From Burkholderia sp. IMCC1007 (GTDB lineage: Bacteria; Pseudomonadota; Gammaproteobacteria; Burkholderiales; Burkholderiaceae): a DNA stretch of 51,232 nt. The notes under the pieces are model-generated. The model saw nothing but the letters and a program-made list of their open reading frames with translations, was not told where the DNA came from and made no database searches. The translations under genes and the position numbers were made by a program. Below are positions 34,052-43,040 of the stretch, piece by piece (position 1 is the first letter of the stretch; each line of letters starts with the position of its first letter). The DNA lies in contig NZ_JAPVQY010000058.1 in NCBI RefSeq assembly GCF_027257875.1, positions 1-51,232 on the forward strand, given 5' to 3'.

Positions 34052-35167
34052 TCACTCAGGTTTGAGCGTCGGCAGTGCATGCAACGCACGATCCAGCACC
34101 TGCCGCGTGCGCATCCACGCAATCTCCCGCCAGTCGGGATCGGCCGGCAAAAACGCGTCCAACAGCGCGCGCTTGATCCTCCTGCCGAGCGCATCGCGCG
34201 GATCGCCGTGCAGATGCAGCCAGTGATCGTCGCGTAGCGCCGCGTGTATCAACGCTTCCGGAAGCGTTCCGCATTCGATCACGAGCTGCATCAAATGCGT
34301 ATCGGGCAGCGCATCGAGGAGCGCCTGCGACGTGTAACCGGTTGCGCGTGCGGCCACGCCGGTATCGCTGACCGCCGCATCCTGTGCGGTCAACAGCGTA
34401 TGGAGCCACGGGCCGTACAGTCTTTCGGCATCGGCGAGCGCCGGATAGCGCGCTTGCGCGATCGCCATCAGCATCGGATGGCCGAACGGCCCGGCACCGG
34501 TATGCAGGTCGAACGCGATCGCGACGTGCGCGGCGCGCAGATGCTGCGCGACGATCTCGCGCAACGTCCGGTTCGACCACGTCGCCTGCCGTCCGCCGTA
34601 ATAGAGGCCGTCGGCATGCACATACTGCCCCGCGCCGAGCAGCGCCTGATAGCCGGACCAGCCGAGCGAACGCAGATGCGTGTCGAGCCATTCGTCCGCG
34701 CGCCGGCGCTCCGGACCGTCGAAGTCACGACACGTATAGATGTCATGGATCGACTCGTAGCCCGGGTTGCCGGGCAGCGCGGCATCGAAGTCCACATAAT
34801 TCCGGTTCAGGTCGACGTTGTCTTCGTTGACGCGCCGCACCCATGCGGTGCCCCACGGGTTGATCAGATGGACCATCAACACTGCGACGTCGGGCGGTAA
34901 CGCACGTCCGGCGCGCTCGTGCAGCCATTCCGCCTGGCACGTCGACCCGTAGTAGCCTTCGACGCCATGCGTGCCGGACACGACCGCCAGCACCCGGCGC
35001 GCATCCCGCGGGCCGAGCCACGCGACGTCCGTCGCAAGCGTTTCGCCTTCCGGCCCAGTGAGCGGATGCGGATGCGTCGTCAGCGTCGCGCCGGCGGCTT
35101 CGGCCGCATGGAGAAACCGTGTGCGTTGCCGCGTGAAATCGGCATCGACTGGGAAACCGTTCTTCAT
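34052..35167 (-). CDS. DUF2817 protein, M14-like zinc carboxypeptidase fold
   Basis: A 371-residue protein. SGTHGVEGYYGS (His and Glu), INPWGTAWVRRVNEDNVDLNRN, FDLHTGAG (His) and VIECGT (catalytic-type Glu) are in the order of metallocarboxypeptidase-like DUF2817 proteins, so it is probably a zinc amidohydrolase or peptidase. ATG at 35165-35167 (MKNGFPVDADF) is chosen over the longer frame. It lies 99 bases after the reductase gene at 35267 in the same direction and may be the last gene of the oxygenase unit. That context suggests release of an amino acid or amide-linked aromatic, but this is inference. Confidence 0.8.
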   Translation of the reverse strand: MKNGFPVDADFTRQRTRFLHAAEAAGATLTTHPHPLTGPEGETLATDVAWLGPRDARRVLAVVSGTHGVEGYYGSTCQAEWLHERAGRALPPDVAVLMVHLINPWGTAWVRRVNEDNVDLNRNYVDFDAALPGNPGYESIHDIYTCRDFDGPERRRADEWLDTHLRSLGWSGYQALLGAGQYVHADGLYYGGRQATWSNRTLREIVAQHLRAAHVAIAFDLHTGAGPFGHPMLMAIAQARYPALADAERLYGPWLHTLLTAQDAAVSDTGVAARATGYTSQALLDALPDTHLMQLVIECGTLPEALIHAALRDDHWLHLHGDPRDALGRRIKRALLDAFLPADPDWREIAWMRTRQVLDRALHALPTLKPE

Positions 35168-35266
35168 CGTTGAATCCTCGAGATTTGCGCGGGAATTTGC
35201 CGCGGGCCGCTGCCGTCTGCCGCGTCTGCGGCCGCCGATTCGACCGACTGCCGCCGTCGTCACGCG

Positions 35267-36424
35267 TCAGCGCGCGGGTTGCAGATCGAGCGTCACCGCA
35301 CCGACCGGCCGCGCGCAGCACAGCAGCACCGACCCTTCCGGCGGGGGCGACAGCGGGGCTTCGTCATAGGCGACGCTGCCGGACAGCAGTGGCGTCATGC
35401 ATGCATTGCACAAGCCGGCGCGGCAATTGAACGTCGGCGCGTACCCGGCCTGCTCGGCCATCTCCAGCAATGATCCATGTTCCGGCAGCCAGTATATGGG
35501 CTCGCAATCCGGCCGGAAACGCACGGTCACCACATCGCCATCGAGATCGGGCGTCGCGGTGCCCGGGGCGACAACTGTCCCGGACGGCGCCGTAGTGTCG
35601 CGTGCCGATGTGGCGGTATCGCTGTCGCTATCGAGCACCGTGGCGGGCCCGAAGAATTCGTAGTGGATCCGCTCGCGCGCGATGCCCAGCCCGCGCAGCA
35701 GTCGCCAGTTCGCCTGCATGAAACCGGACGGGCCGCACAGGTAGACGTCGTAGTCGTCGAGCGGCAGCAGTGACTGCAGCAGCTCACGCGTCACGAGCCC
35801 GCGACTGTCGAATCGGTCGCGTGCGTGGTCGTCTTCGAGTGGTTGCCGGTAGCACACGTGGACGTCGATATGATCCCGCGCCGCGGCGAGCGCGCGTATC
35901 TCGTCGGCGAATGCGTGAACGGCGCTGTTCTCGCACGCGTGAATGAAATGCACGCGGCGATGCGACGCACGCGATAACCGATGCAGCATGCTGACGAGCG
36001 GCGTCACGCCGACGCCGCCGCTCAACAGCAGGACCGGCCGCTCGCTGCTTTCGTCGCACACGAACGCACCGGCCGGGCCAGCGAGTTCAAGCTCGGTACC
36101 GACGTCGACGCTCGCATGCAGATAAGTGGAACCGCGGCCCGGTGGCGCCTCGCTGCTGCCGTCTTCGCGCTTGATCGAGATGCGCCAGCGCGACGTATCG
36201 GCGGGGTCGCCCGACAGGCTGTAGTGACGCAGCACACGCTCGCCGTCCGGCAGCGTCAGCCGCAGCACGACGAACTGACCGGGCGTGAAGGCGAGCGACC
36301 GCGCGCCGTCCACCGGCACGAGTTCGAACGACACGATCGCACTGCTTTCGCGCGTGCGCGCCACGACGCGAAACCGCTCGAATCGGCCCGGCGCGGGCGC
36401 GGAAATCGGACTGCTGTCGGCCAT
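35267..36424 (-). CDS. Oxygenase reductase with FAD, NAD and ferredoxin domains
   Basis: A 385-residue electron-transfer protein. FAD domain: residues 10-115 (VLRHYSLSGDPADTSRWRIS). NAD domain: 125-240 (LLLSGGVGVTPLVSML, VYLCGPSGFM). A linker rich in Ser and Thr (260-290) follows, then a plant-type 2Fe-2S ferredoxin with cysteines in CRAGLCNACMTP and LLCCARP. It passes electrons from NADH to the Rieske oxygenase encoded one base upstream (oxygenase stop 36426, this start 36424). The domain order is as in VanB-like and related class IA reductases, although the linker is long. Confidence 0.9.
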   Translation of the reverse strand: MADSSPISAPAPGRFERFRVVARTRESSAIVSFELVPVDGARSLAFTPGQFVVLRLTLPDGERVLRHYSLSGDPADTSRWRISIKREDGSSEAPPGRGSTYLHASVDVGTELELAGPAGAFVCDESSERPVLLLSGGVGVTPLVSMLHRLSRASHRRVHFIHACENSAVHAFADEIRALAAARDHIDVHVCYRQPLEDDHARDRFDSRGLVTRELLQSLLPLDDYDVYLCGPSGFMQANWRLLRGLGIARERIHYEFFGPATVLDSDSDTATSARDTTAPSGTVVAPGTATPDLDGDVVTVRFRPDCEPIYWLPEHGSLLEMAEQAGYAPTFNCRAGLCNACMTPLLSGSVAYDEAPLSPPPEGSVLLCCARPVGAVTLDLQPAR

Positions 36425-36425
36425 G

Positions 36426-37472
36426 TTATCGCCCCGCCTCGCACGCGGTGGCCGCTGCCTGTTCGGCGTCGATCATCTGGCCGAGCGCGCGCCGGAACCG
36501 CAGCGGTCCGGAATCGATCGCGAGATCGATATTCGGCTTGCGACGGCGCGCCATGCCGGCATGCACGGCAGCCAGCACCGCGCGATCTTCTTCGAACGCA
36601 TGGCGCACGTCCTCCTCGAATGCGCGCGACACGTTCTCGTCGCCGGGCGCGAAATTGCGCGTCTGGAACCAGAAATAGCGGGTGTGCGCGTCATCGACGG
36701 GCGTCATGAAGTTATACGAGTTCATCAGGAACACGTCCGGATGCGCGACGCCGTCGTCGCCGCCCATGCCGGCCGGCGTGAAGATCGCCTTGATCACGGC
36801 CACCGACGGAAACCGCACCTCGTAGTGCTGCTTGCGATCGCAGCGCCCCGAAAAACGCACGAACTTCGCGTAGAACGGCGCGACTTCGACGTCGCGCATC
36901 CAGCGCGACACGGTCACGCCGTTCGCGGCGACATTCGTCTTCAGCGGCTCGGATTCACACGCGGCGTTGCCGAACGACGAGCGATGCACCCATGCGACAT
37001 GCGACGGATCGAGCAGGTTGTCGGTCATGTACAGATAGTGGCAATCGATGGTCATCGCGTCGCCGCAATTGACGCCCCAGGCCGGATCGTCCCATTCGTC
37101 GATCGTCAGGATCGCGCCCGGGTCCGCGCTTGATTCGTCGCCCATCCAGACCCACACGAGCCCGTAGCGTTCGGCCACCGGATAACGCCGCACCACCGCC
37201 TGCGCCGGAATCCGCGCCGAACCGGGTGCGCGCACGCATGCGCCGGAGCAGTCGAATGTCAGCCCGTGATACCCGCATTCGACGTGGTCGCCCGTCAACC
37301 GGCCCATCGACAGCGGCAGCATCCGATGCGGGCATGCATCCTCGAGCGCGACCGGCGTACCGTCGGCCTTGCGATACAGCACGATCCGCTCGCCGAGCAT
37401 CGTCACTGACGTGAGCCCGCGCGTGACCTCCTTGTCCCGCGCCGCGACATACCACGCGTTTTTCAGAAACAT
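36426..37472 (-). CDS. Rieske non-heme iron oxygenase, VanA-like
   Basis: A 348-residue oxygenase. The Rieske 2Fe-2S site is Cys47, His49, Cys66 and His69 (CPHR and CGYHG). The mononuclear iron site lies in YMTDNLLDPSHVAWVHRS, with the usual Asp-His-His. The start MFLKNAWYVAA is typical of vanillate demethylase-type (VanA) monooxygenases, which act on methoxy-aromatics and other ring substrates. The substrate is not certain. GGAG precedes ATG 37470-37472. It is the first gene of a leftward unit and divergent from a LysR gene. Confidence 0.9.
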   Translation of the reverse strand: MFLKNAWYVAARDKEVTRGLTSVTMLGERIVLYRKADGTPVALEDACPHRMLPLSMGRLTGDHVECGYHGLTFDCSGACVRAPGSARIPAQAVVRRYPVAERYGLVWVWMGDESSADPGAILTIDEWDDPAWGVNCGDAMTIDCHYLYMTDNLLDPSHVAWVHRSSFGNAACESEPLKTNVAANGVTVSRWMRDVEVAPFYAKFVRFSGRCDRKQHYEVRFPSVAVIKAIFTPAGMGGDDGVAHPDVFLMNSYNFMTPVDDAHTRYFWFQTRNFAPGDENVSRAFEEDVRHAFEEDRAVLAAVHAGMARRRKPNIDLAIDSGPLRFRRALGQMIDAEQAAATACEAGR

Positions 37473-37575
37473 TCCGTTCTCCTGTTGTTCGGCGCCGCAT
37501 GCCACGGCTTCGCTTCACCAGACGTAAGCATAAGAAGCCACAAACAGAAAGAATAGCTGCCTAAATCTGGTCAAT

Positions 37576-37594
37576 GTTTTAGCATCTCTAAAAC
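37576..37594. promoter_or_regulatory. Candidate LysR operator, GTTTTAG-N5-CTAAAAC
   Basis: A perfect 7-bp inverted repeat with a five-base spacer, 40 bases before the LysR start and 103 bases before the oxygenase start. The same half-sites with the same spacer recur at 39579 ahead of the binding-protein gene. It is AT-rich in a GC-rich region. Confidence 0.7.
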
Positions 37595-37634
37595 GTTTTT
37601 CGTCTACGATCACGCCTTTACCGGGTCCAACATC

Positions 37635-38585
37635 ATGAGTACGCTTCCCCCGTTGCGCGCATTGCAGGTCTTCGAAGCCGTCGGCCGCTGCGGCGGTATC
37701 GCCGAAGCCGCGAAACGCCTCGGCATCTCGGCAGGCGCCGTCAGCCAGCAGATGAAACTGCTCGAGGACACGCTCGGCCTCAGCCTGCTCGAGAAGGACG
37801 GCAAGCGGTTGCGACTCACGGTGGCCGGGCGCCGCTATCACGAACGCTGTGCGGACGCGTTCGAGCGGCTGCGCATCGCGCACGCGGAAGTCGACCGGTC
37901 TCGACACGAGCACACGCTGAGAATCAGCGCGTTGCCGTCGCTGCTGTCGAAATGGCTGGCGCCGCGCGTGCTCGACTGGCAGCGGGCGTACCCGGAGTTG
38001 AGCGTCTATTTCGACGGCACGCACGCCGAACCGGCCCCGGACGGCTGCGAGATCGATTTCCGGATCAGCTACGGCGAGCGTGTGGCGGATGTCGACAATG
38101 CGATCGAGCTGTTTCGCGACGTGGTGGTGCCCGCCTGCAGCCCGGACTTGCTGCGTGATCGCAGCGCGCTCGCCGCGCCGGCCGACTTGCTGCCGTTCCC
38201 GCTGATTACGATCGACTGGCAGCCGAAGTTTGCGTCGCCACCGTCGTGGCAGGCGTGGTTCGACGCCCATGGTGTGGACGCGTCGATGGCAGCGCCGGTG
38301 CGCCATGCGTTCTCGCTGTCGAGCGTCGCGATCCAGGCTGCCGTCGATGGTCACGGCTTCGTACTGGCGCAATCGTCGATGATCTGCGACGACGTCGCCG
38401 CCGGGCGACTCGTCGTGCCGCTCGCGTCGGGTTTGCCGCTGCCGTGGCCATACTTCGTCGCGTGGAAGAAGAGCGCGTTCGATAAGCCGGAATGCCGCAG
38501 CTTCCATCGCTGGCTGCTCATGCGGGCGCGTGAACAGCAACAGGTCAGCGACGCACTCGTTACGGCCGGCCCCGACGCAGCGTAG
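37635..38585 (+). CDS. LysR-family regulator (GcvA-like) of the oxygenase region
   Basis: A 316-residue LysR protein with the GcvA-type start LPPLRALQVFEAVGRCGGIA and the recognition segment ISAGAVSQQMKLLEDTLGLSLL. Effector domain from about residue 92. It is divergent from the Rieske oxygenase across 162 bases and has the inverted repeat at 37576 directly ahead of its start. It converges with the binding-protein gene at 38670, which carries a matching site. A GC-rich dyad at about 38589-38623 lies between these 3' ends. Confidence 0.92.
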   Translation: MSTLPPLRALQVFEAVGRCGGIAEAAKRLGISAGAVSQQMKLLEDTLGLSLLEKDGKRLRLTVAGRRYHERCADAFERLRIAHAEVDRSRHEHTLRISALPSLLSKWLAPRVLDWQRAYPELSVYFDGTHAEPAPDGCEIDFRISYGERVADVDNAIELFRDVVVPACSPDLLRDRSALAAPADLLPFPLITIDWQPKFASPPSWQAWFDAHGVDASMAAPVRHAFSLSSVAIQAAVDGHGFVLAQSSMICDDVAAGRLVVPLASGLPLPWPYFVAWKKSAFDKPECRSFHRWLLMRAREQQQVSDALVTAGPDAA

Positions 38586-38669
38586 CGGGGCCGCCGGTGC
38601 AACGGACTGACCGGCCCGGCGGCTGATCCCGCTGTCCGCGCCGCAACCCTGGCGCGGGACGGCAGCCGA

Positions 38670-39443
38670 TCACGGATTCGGCTGGCCAGCATCGAAATAA
38701 CGCTGCTCCAGGCGGCGGATTGTCCCGTCCTGCTTCATCGCGGCGATCGCGCCGTCGATCTTCTCGCGCAACGCGCCATCCTCCTTGCGCAGGCCGATCG
38801 CCACGCCTTTTCCGAGCGTCTTCTCGTCGACGACCGGTTCGCCGAGGAACGCGTAGCCCGCGCCTTGCGGCGTCTTCAGGAACCCTTGGCTTGCGGCGAC
38901 CATGTCGGTCAGCGTCGCGTCGAGGCGCCCCGCGCGCAGGTCGTTGTTGACGAGTTCCTGGTTCGCATACGACACGACCTCGATGCCGGCGGGCGCCCAG
39001 TAGGTTCGCGCATAGGTCTCCTGCGTCGAGCCCTGTGCAACACCCACGCGCTTGCCGCGCAGCGATGCGACGGTCGGCGTGATGTCGCGGCCGCGCAGAC
39101 CGATCAGGCGGCTCGGCGTATTGAACAGGGACGTGGAAAACGCGAGTTGCGTCTCGCGCTGCGGCGTGACCGACAGCGCGGACAGGATCGCATCGAACTT
39201 GCGGCCCTTGAGCGCCGGGATGATGCCGTCGAACGCCGTCTCGACCCACACGCATCGCGCATTGACGCGGCGGCAGATCTCGTTGCCGACGTCGATGTCG
39301 AAGCCGACGAGTTGCCCCGACGACGCTTTCGATTCGAACGGCGCATACGACGGGTCCACGCCAAAACGCAGGCGTGTCGCATCGCCCGCATGGGCGGAAG
39401 CGGCGGTCATCAAAATGACCAGACCGGCAATTGCTTTCTTCAT
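38670..39443 (-). CDS. Periplasmic amino-acid-type binding protein (ABC, orphan)
   Basis: A 257-residue SBP family 3 protein. The signal peptide ends near AHAG (residue 20). The mature part reads LRFGVDPSYAPFESKASSGQ, then GFDIDVGNEICRRV and FDGIIPALKGRKFDAILSAL. It is related to the protein at 19926 and, like it, has no permease or ATPase genes nearby. GGAG precedes ATG 39441-39443; the frame is open further upstream but that part is not expected to be used. The upstream dyad at 39579 links it to the LysR gene at 37635. Confidence 0.9.
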   Translation of the reverse strand: MKKAIAGLVILMTAASAHAGDATRLRFGVDPSYAPFESKASSGQLVGFDIDVGNEICRRVNARCVWVETAFDGIIPALKGRKFDAILSALSVTPQRETQLAFSTSLFNTPSRLIGLRGRDITPTVASLRGKRVGVAQGSTQETYARTYWAPAGIEVVSYANQELVNNDLRAGRLDATLTDMVAASQGFLKTPQGAGYAFLGEPVVDEKTLGKGVAIGLRKEDGALREKIDGAIAAMKQDGTIRRLEQRYFDAGQPNP

Positions 39444-39578
39444 ATTTGCTCCAGGAGACTTGGGCAGGGTCGGCTTGCACTTGGCATGGGCTGCACGTCG
39501 GCCGATGAGGCAACGTGACCGGGATCCAGCGTAAAAATCCAAAATTGCGTCGAACAGGGGCCTTGCGCTGCGCGGTTA

Positions 39579-39593
39579 TTTAGTTTTTCTAAA
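39579..39593. promoter_or_regulatory. Second candidate LysR operator, TTTAG-N5-CTAAA
   Basis: TTTAG (39579-39583), TTTTT, CTAAA (39589-39593), followed by ACG. It shares TTAG-N5-CTAAAACG with the site at 37576, including the spacer length. It lies about 136 bases upstream of the binding-protein start at 39443. Confidence 0.65.
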
Positions 39594-39900
39594 ACGCGCT
39601 GCGCAGGGGGCTTGCGGTGGATGTGCGAGAGGAAACGCTGGCAGTTTTTGCAGATACGTTGTCATCTTCCACAAATTCAGGCCAGGTGAATGTAGATAAA
39701 GTACTCATCACGGAGACGCTTCGAAGCACCGGAGTATCACGTTCTCGTGCTTCGAGCCGGTGGGGAACAAGCGTTGTGCAATGGGGATGGCTGCCGTGCG
39801 TCATGAATCAATGGAGCATCGTTCACGCGCAAGTCAGCGTCATTGACAGATCGCCGACAGGTCAACCACGAGGCCAAATCAAATTGGGGAGTCAATCATC
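39594..39900. other. Intergenic region without a supported gene
   Basis: About 300 bases of lower GC than the neighbours. A 9-bp inverted repeat, TCGAAGCAC (39721-39729) and GTGCTTCGA (39747-39755), with a 17-base loop is present, without a U-run. A frame from 39617 to 39904 has no family pattern and no Shine-Dalgarno, so it is not called. Confidence 0.35.
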
Positions 39901-40038
39901 ATGAAGCTTGCCTTTTCGAAAGCCGTAAAGGCAATAGTGTCCATGTGCGCCATTCAGAAGCTGGACATTGTGGTCTGCAATTCGGCAGGACAGGAAATCC
40001 CGTACGTCATGTTGTTCACCATGTATGGCTTTGTCTGA
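39901..40038 (+). CDS. Unrecognised 45-aa small ORF
   Basis: ATG 39901 with GGGGAG ten bases ahead opens a 45-codon frame, beginning MKLAFSKAVKAIVSMC and ending PYVMLFTMYGFV. It lies 36 bases before a DUF4148-type gene in the same direction. Composition is moderately hydrophobic with two Cys. No family was recognised. The Shine-Dalgarno and position support translation; the size and lack of any known relative argue for caution. Confidence 0.35.
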   Translation: MKLAFSKAVKAIVSMCAIQKLDIVVCNSAGQEIPYVMLFTMYGFV

Positions 40039-40074
40039 GCGCGGAATCATCGCTTTACAAGTAAGGAGTTTCTC

Positions 40075-40365
40075 ATGCGGACGATAATTGCAGCGGTACT
40101 CTGCATTGTCATGTCCTTCCCGTTGGCCGCAAGCGCCGGTGTAGCCGATGCGAGCTGCGCCGCAGCGGCGGTCACGACTGGAAAGACGCGTGCCGAGGTA
40201 TGGGCCGAACTCATGCGGGCAGAACGCGACGGCTGGATTCCGGCACACTCGGGCAGGCAGCGAAACTATCCGCCCGATATGACCCAGGCTCGCCGGAATC
40301 AGGATGCCCATGTTGCAAGCGCTGGTTCGACGCCATCCTACCAGGCGTCGAACCAGCAACCTTGA
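40075..40365 (+). CDS. Small secreted DUF4148-type protein
   Basis: A 96-residue protein with a signal peptide (MRTIIAAVLCIVMSFPLAAS, cleavage near ASAG). The segment KTRAEVWAELMRAERDGWIP, then RNYPPDMTQARRNQDAH, is the DUF4148 pattern common in Burkholderia, where many copies of unknown function exist. AAGGAG precedes ATG 40075. It converges with the porin gene ending at 40444. Confidence 0.82.
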   Translation: MRTIIAAVLCIVMSFPLAASAGVADASCAAAAVTTGKTRAEVWAELMRAERDGWIPAHSGRQRNYPPDMTQARRNQDAHVASAGSTPSYQASNQQP

Positions 40366-40443
40366 CAAACAATCGTGGCGCCGGCATGTCGGCAATGAAA
40401 TACCGCCGCATTGTCATGTCGAAGCGCGGGCGAGAATCGCTCC

Positions 40444-41616
40444 TTAGAATTTATGTCGAACAGCAAGCCGAAAAACCATCTGGTGGTTATTCGACGAATC
40501 GCCGGATCCGCCAATGTCGGCGACCGCCAGCGCACCCGTCGACGATGTGCCGGAAGCACGTTGCCAGCCGCCCGAGAAGTATACGTCGGTACGTTTCGAC
40601 AGCAGATAGTCCAGCGTAAACGCGACCTGGTTGTAGTGCTGATTGCCGACGGAATTGCCTTGTGCCGTCGTGACGCTCCGCGCTTTCATATAGTCATACG
40701 CGATGCCGACGAAAAAAGCCGGCGTGACACGGTAGTTCAAACCGATGTCGTAGTTGTTGAAGATGGCCGTGCCGTTCCGGAACGACGCACCCAGATTCGC
40801 GTATTGCACGTTCGAGTACGACGCGCTGATCGTCGCATTGCCGATCGTGTAGGCCGCCGCGATGACGGCGTCCTGATAGGCTTGTGCGACCTGGTAAGCC
40901 GAGTTCAACGACGAGGCCAGCAGATTGAAGCCGCTTGCATAGTTGGTGAACCATCCGTTACCCGGCGTCGACGTCGGGTGTTTGAAGTAGTCGAACGCCG
41001 CGCCGATCTGAAGCGGACCGTGTGTGTAACCGGCTCCAACCGAATAGCCCGACGTCGACGTGAAGTCGCCGGGCACGCCGCCCAGGCTGTATTCGACGCC
41101 AAAGGAGAAGCCGTGGAAGTCGGGGCTCATGTAGCGCACCGAGTTGTTGAATCGCACGCTGTTACTGGTGTTGTCGAAATCGCCCGGGTGCGCGCTCGCC
41201 AGGTCGCCAACCGCCGCCGCACCGGCAAGAAACTCGGGGAAATACCACACCATGTCGTATTGACGGCCGACGGTGACAGAACCGTAAGTGTCACTGCTCA
41301 GTCCGACGAAAGCTTGCCGGCCAAACGCCGTGCCGCCTTGCGCAAGTTGTCCGTTATTCACGTTGATGCCCGACTCGAGCGTAAAAATGGCCTTGAGACC
41401 GCCTCCCAGATCTTCCTTGCCCGTCAGCCCCCAGCGACTGCCGTCGATACCGTCCAGCGAGTCCATGTAGACGGCTTTGCCGCCACCCACGTTGGTCTGG
41501 TAATGAATACCGTTGTCGATCTCGCCATAGAGCGTGACGCTGCTTTGGCTATGCGCGACGGAACTGGCGAGCCCCACGAGCGAGCCGACAATGATTTTGA
41601 TTTTTTTCGTTTTCAT
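40444..41616 (-). CDS. Outer-membrane general porin (OmpC-like), third copy
   Basis: A 390-residue porin. The signal peptide is cleaved after AHS, the mature start is QSSVTLYGEIDNGIHYQTNVGG, and the end RLAVRHKF has the terminal Phe. VTVGRQYDMVWYFPEFLAG differs from the other two porins near loop 3, which suggests a different selectivity. GGAGA precedes ATG 41614-41616. It follows an AAHS-type transporter gene after 74 bases on the same strand, so the pair probably moves an aromatic acid across both membranes. Confidence 0.92.
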   Translation of the reverse strand: MKTKKIKIIVGSLVGLASSVAHSQSSVTLYGEIDNGIHYQTNVGGGKAVYMDSLDGIDGSRWGLTGKEDLGGGLKAIFTLESGINVNNGQLAQGGTAFGRQAFVGLSSDTYGSVTVGRQYDMVWYFPEFLAGAAAVGDLASAHPGDFDNTSNSVRFNNSVRYMSPDFHGFSFGVEYSLGGVPGDFTSTSGYSVGAGYTHGPLQIGAAFDYFKHPTSTPGNGWFTNYASGFNLLASSLNSAYQVAQAYQDAVIAAAYTIGNATISASYSNVQYANLGASFRNGTAIFNNYDIGLNYRVTPAFFVGIAYDYMKARSVTTAQGNSVGNQHYNQVAFTLDYLLSKRTDVYFSGGWQRASGTSSTGALAVADIGGSGDSSNNHQMVFRLAVRHKF

Positions 41617-41690
41617 GAGATCTCCGCGTTTCAAATGCAATACAAAAGAACAGTTAACCTGACGTCCATCGATTCAGTGCGCAGTGCAGG

Positions 41691-43040
41691 TCAGGCCGAA
41701 AAGGACTTCTTCAGGTCTTTCTTCGTCAGGCCATAGCAGGCGCCCATCAGGGCCACGCAAGCCGCCGCAACGAGGATTGGCGCCGCTGCAACGCGAAACA
41801 TCGCGTCGGCCGTCCAGTTGTTCGCGTACAGCACGCCCGCGAGGTAAGTGCCGCCCGCGGCGCCGAGCCGACCGAATCCATAGGCCCATGCAACGCCCGG
41901 GGCGCGCAGTTCCGGGCTGTAGAAGAGCGTGCACAATGCGATCGCGCAGGTTTGTCCGCCGCTGATGCAAAAGCCGCAAAAGAAGATCGTCGTGAGCAAC
42001 GCGAGATGCGATGAGCCGATTGCTATCGAGATCGCGTACATCGAGACGGCGCCGCCGACGTAGGCCGCGGACAGGATTCTGTAAGGGCTCGTGCGGTCCA
42101 TGATCGGTCCCATCAGCAGACTGGCCACGATGCCGCCGATGATCACCGTGATGGTCGCCCAGACCACTAGCGCGGGTGGGAACGAGATGGACGCGAGAAC
42201 GGTCGGCAGCCAGCTTTGCAGAAAATAGAACGCGGCCAGGTTGATTGCGAATACAGCCCACAGCAGGAACGTCCCCATGCGGAATTGCGCGGAGAACAAT
42301 CCGAGCACGCTTGCATCCGCAGGCTTCTCTTCCTGAGTGACCAGTTCGGTGTCCGGTTGCAGCGTGAAATCGGGAAAGAGGCGCCGCGTTGCATGAAGGA
42401 GTTTGGCCTGATCCGCATTTCTCGATAGATAGGCGACGGATTCCGGCAGCAGCGGGATCAGCAAGACCGTGAGGCCCAGTGCAGCGAGCCCGCCCAACCA
42501 CATCGGACCTTGCCAGCCAAATCGCGGAATCAACGCGCTACTGCAGAGGCCCGCGAAGATAAACCCCAGCGCATACCCGAGGTAGACCAGAACGACGAAC
42601 GTCGCGCGGGTTCTCTTCGGGCTGAATTCCGAAACGAGGCCTACCGCGCACGGCGTGGCCGCTCCGAGGCCGATGCCCGTGAGGAACCTCAACGCGATCA
42701 GTTGCGGCACGCTGGTCGCAAAGACGGTGAGCAGAGTGAACAGACCGAAAGCAGCGGTTGCCACGAAGGCAATCTTCTTCGTGCCGAAGCGCTGGGTCAC
42801 GAACGGAATGCCGAAGTTGCCGATCAACAGCCCGAAGAAAACTGCGGAAAAAATCGCGCCGAATACCGCCTTGGGCAGGTGCCATTCGTTCGCGAGAACG
42901 GGCACGATGAAACTGATGACCTGGGTATCGAAGCCATCGAACAGCATGAGCAGCGCACAGAAGGCGACGATGAAATACTGCCTCCTGCCGATTCTACGAC
43001 TGTCGATCAGATCGTAGACGTTGATTTGCCGTATTTCCAT
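41691..43040 (-). CDS. MFS transporter, aromatic acid:H+ symporter (AAHS) type
   Basis: A 449-residue protein with about twelve membrane segments. Features of the AAHS group (PcaK, BenK, MhpT) are the start INVYDLIDSRRIGRRQ, then LMLFDGFDTQVISFIVPVLA in helix 1 with the conserved Asp, and GLGAATPCAVGLVSEFSPKR between helices 4 and 5. The likely substrate is a benzoate-like acid. GGAG precedes ATG 43038-43040, and the longer frame upstream is not used. It is followed by a porin gene. Confidence 0.9.
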   Translation of the reverse strand: MEIRQINVYDLIDSRRIGRRQYFIVAFCALLMLFDGFDTQVISFIVPVLANEWHLPKAVFGAIFSAVFFGLLIGNFGIPFVTQRFGTKKIAFVATAAFGLFTLLTVFATSVPQLIALRFLTGIGLGAATPCAVGLVSEFSPKRTRATFVVLVYLGYALGFIFAGLCSSALIPRFGWQGPMWLGGLAALGLTVLLIPLLPESVAYLSRNADQAKLLHATRRLFPDFTLQPDTELVTQEEKPADASVLGLFSAQFRMGTFLLWAVFAINLAAFYFLQSWLPTVLASISFPPALVVWATITVIIGGIVASLLMGPIMDRTSPYRILSAAYVGGAVSMYAISIAIGSSHLALLTTIFFCGFCISGGQTCAIALCTLFYSPELRAPGVAWAYGFGRLGAAGGTYLAGVLYANNWTADAMFRVAAAPILVAAACVALMGACYGLTKKDLKKSFSA

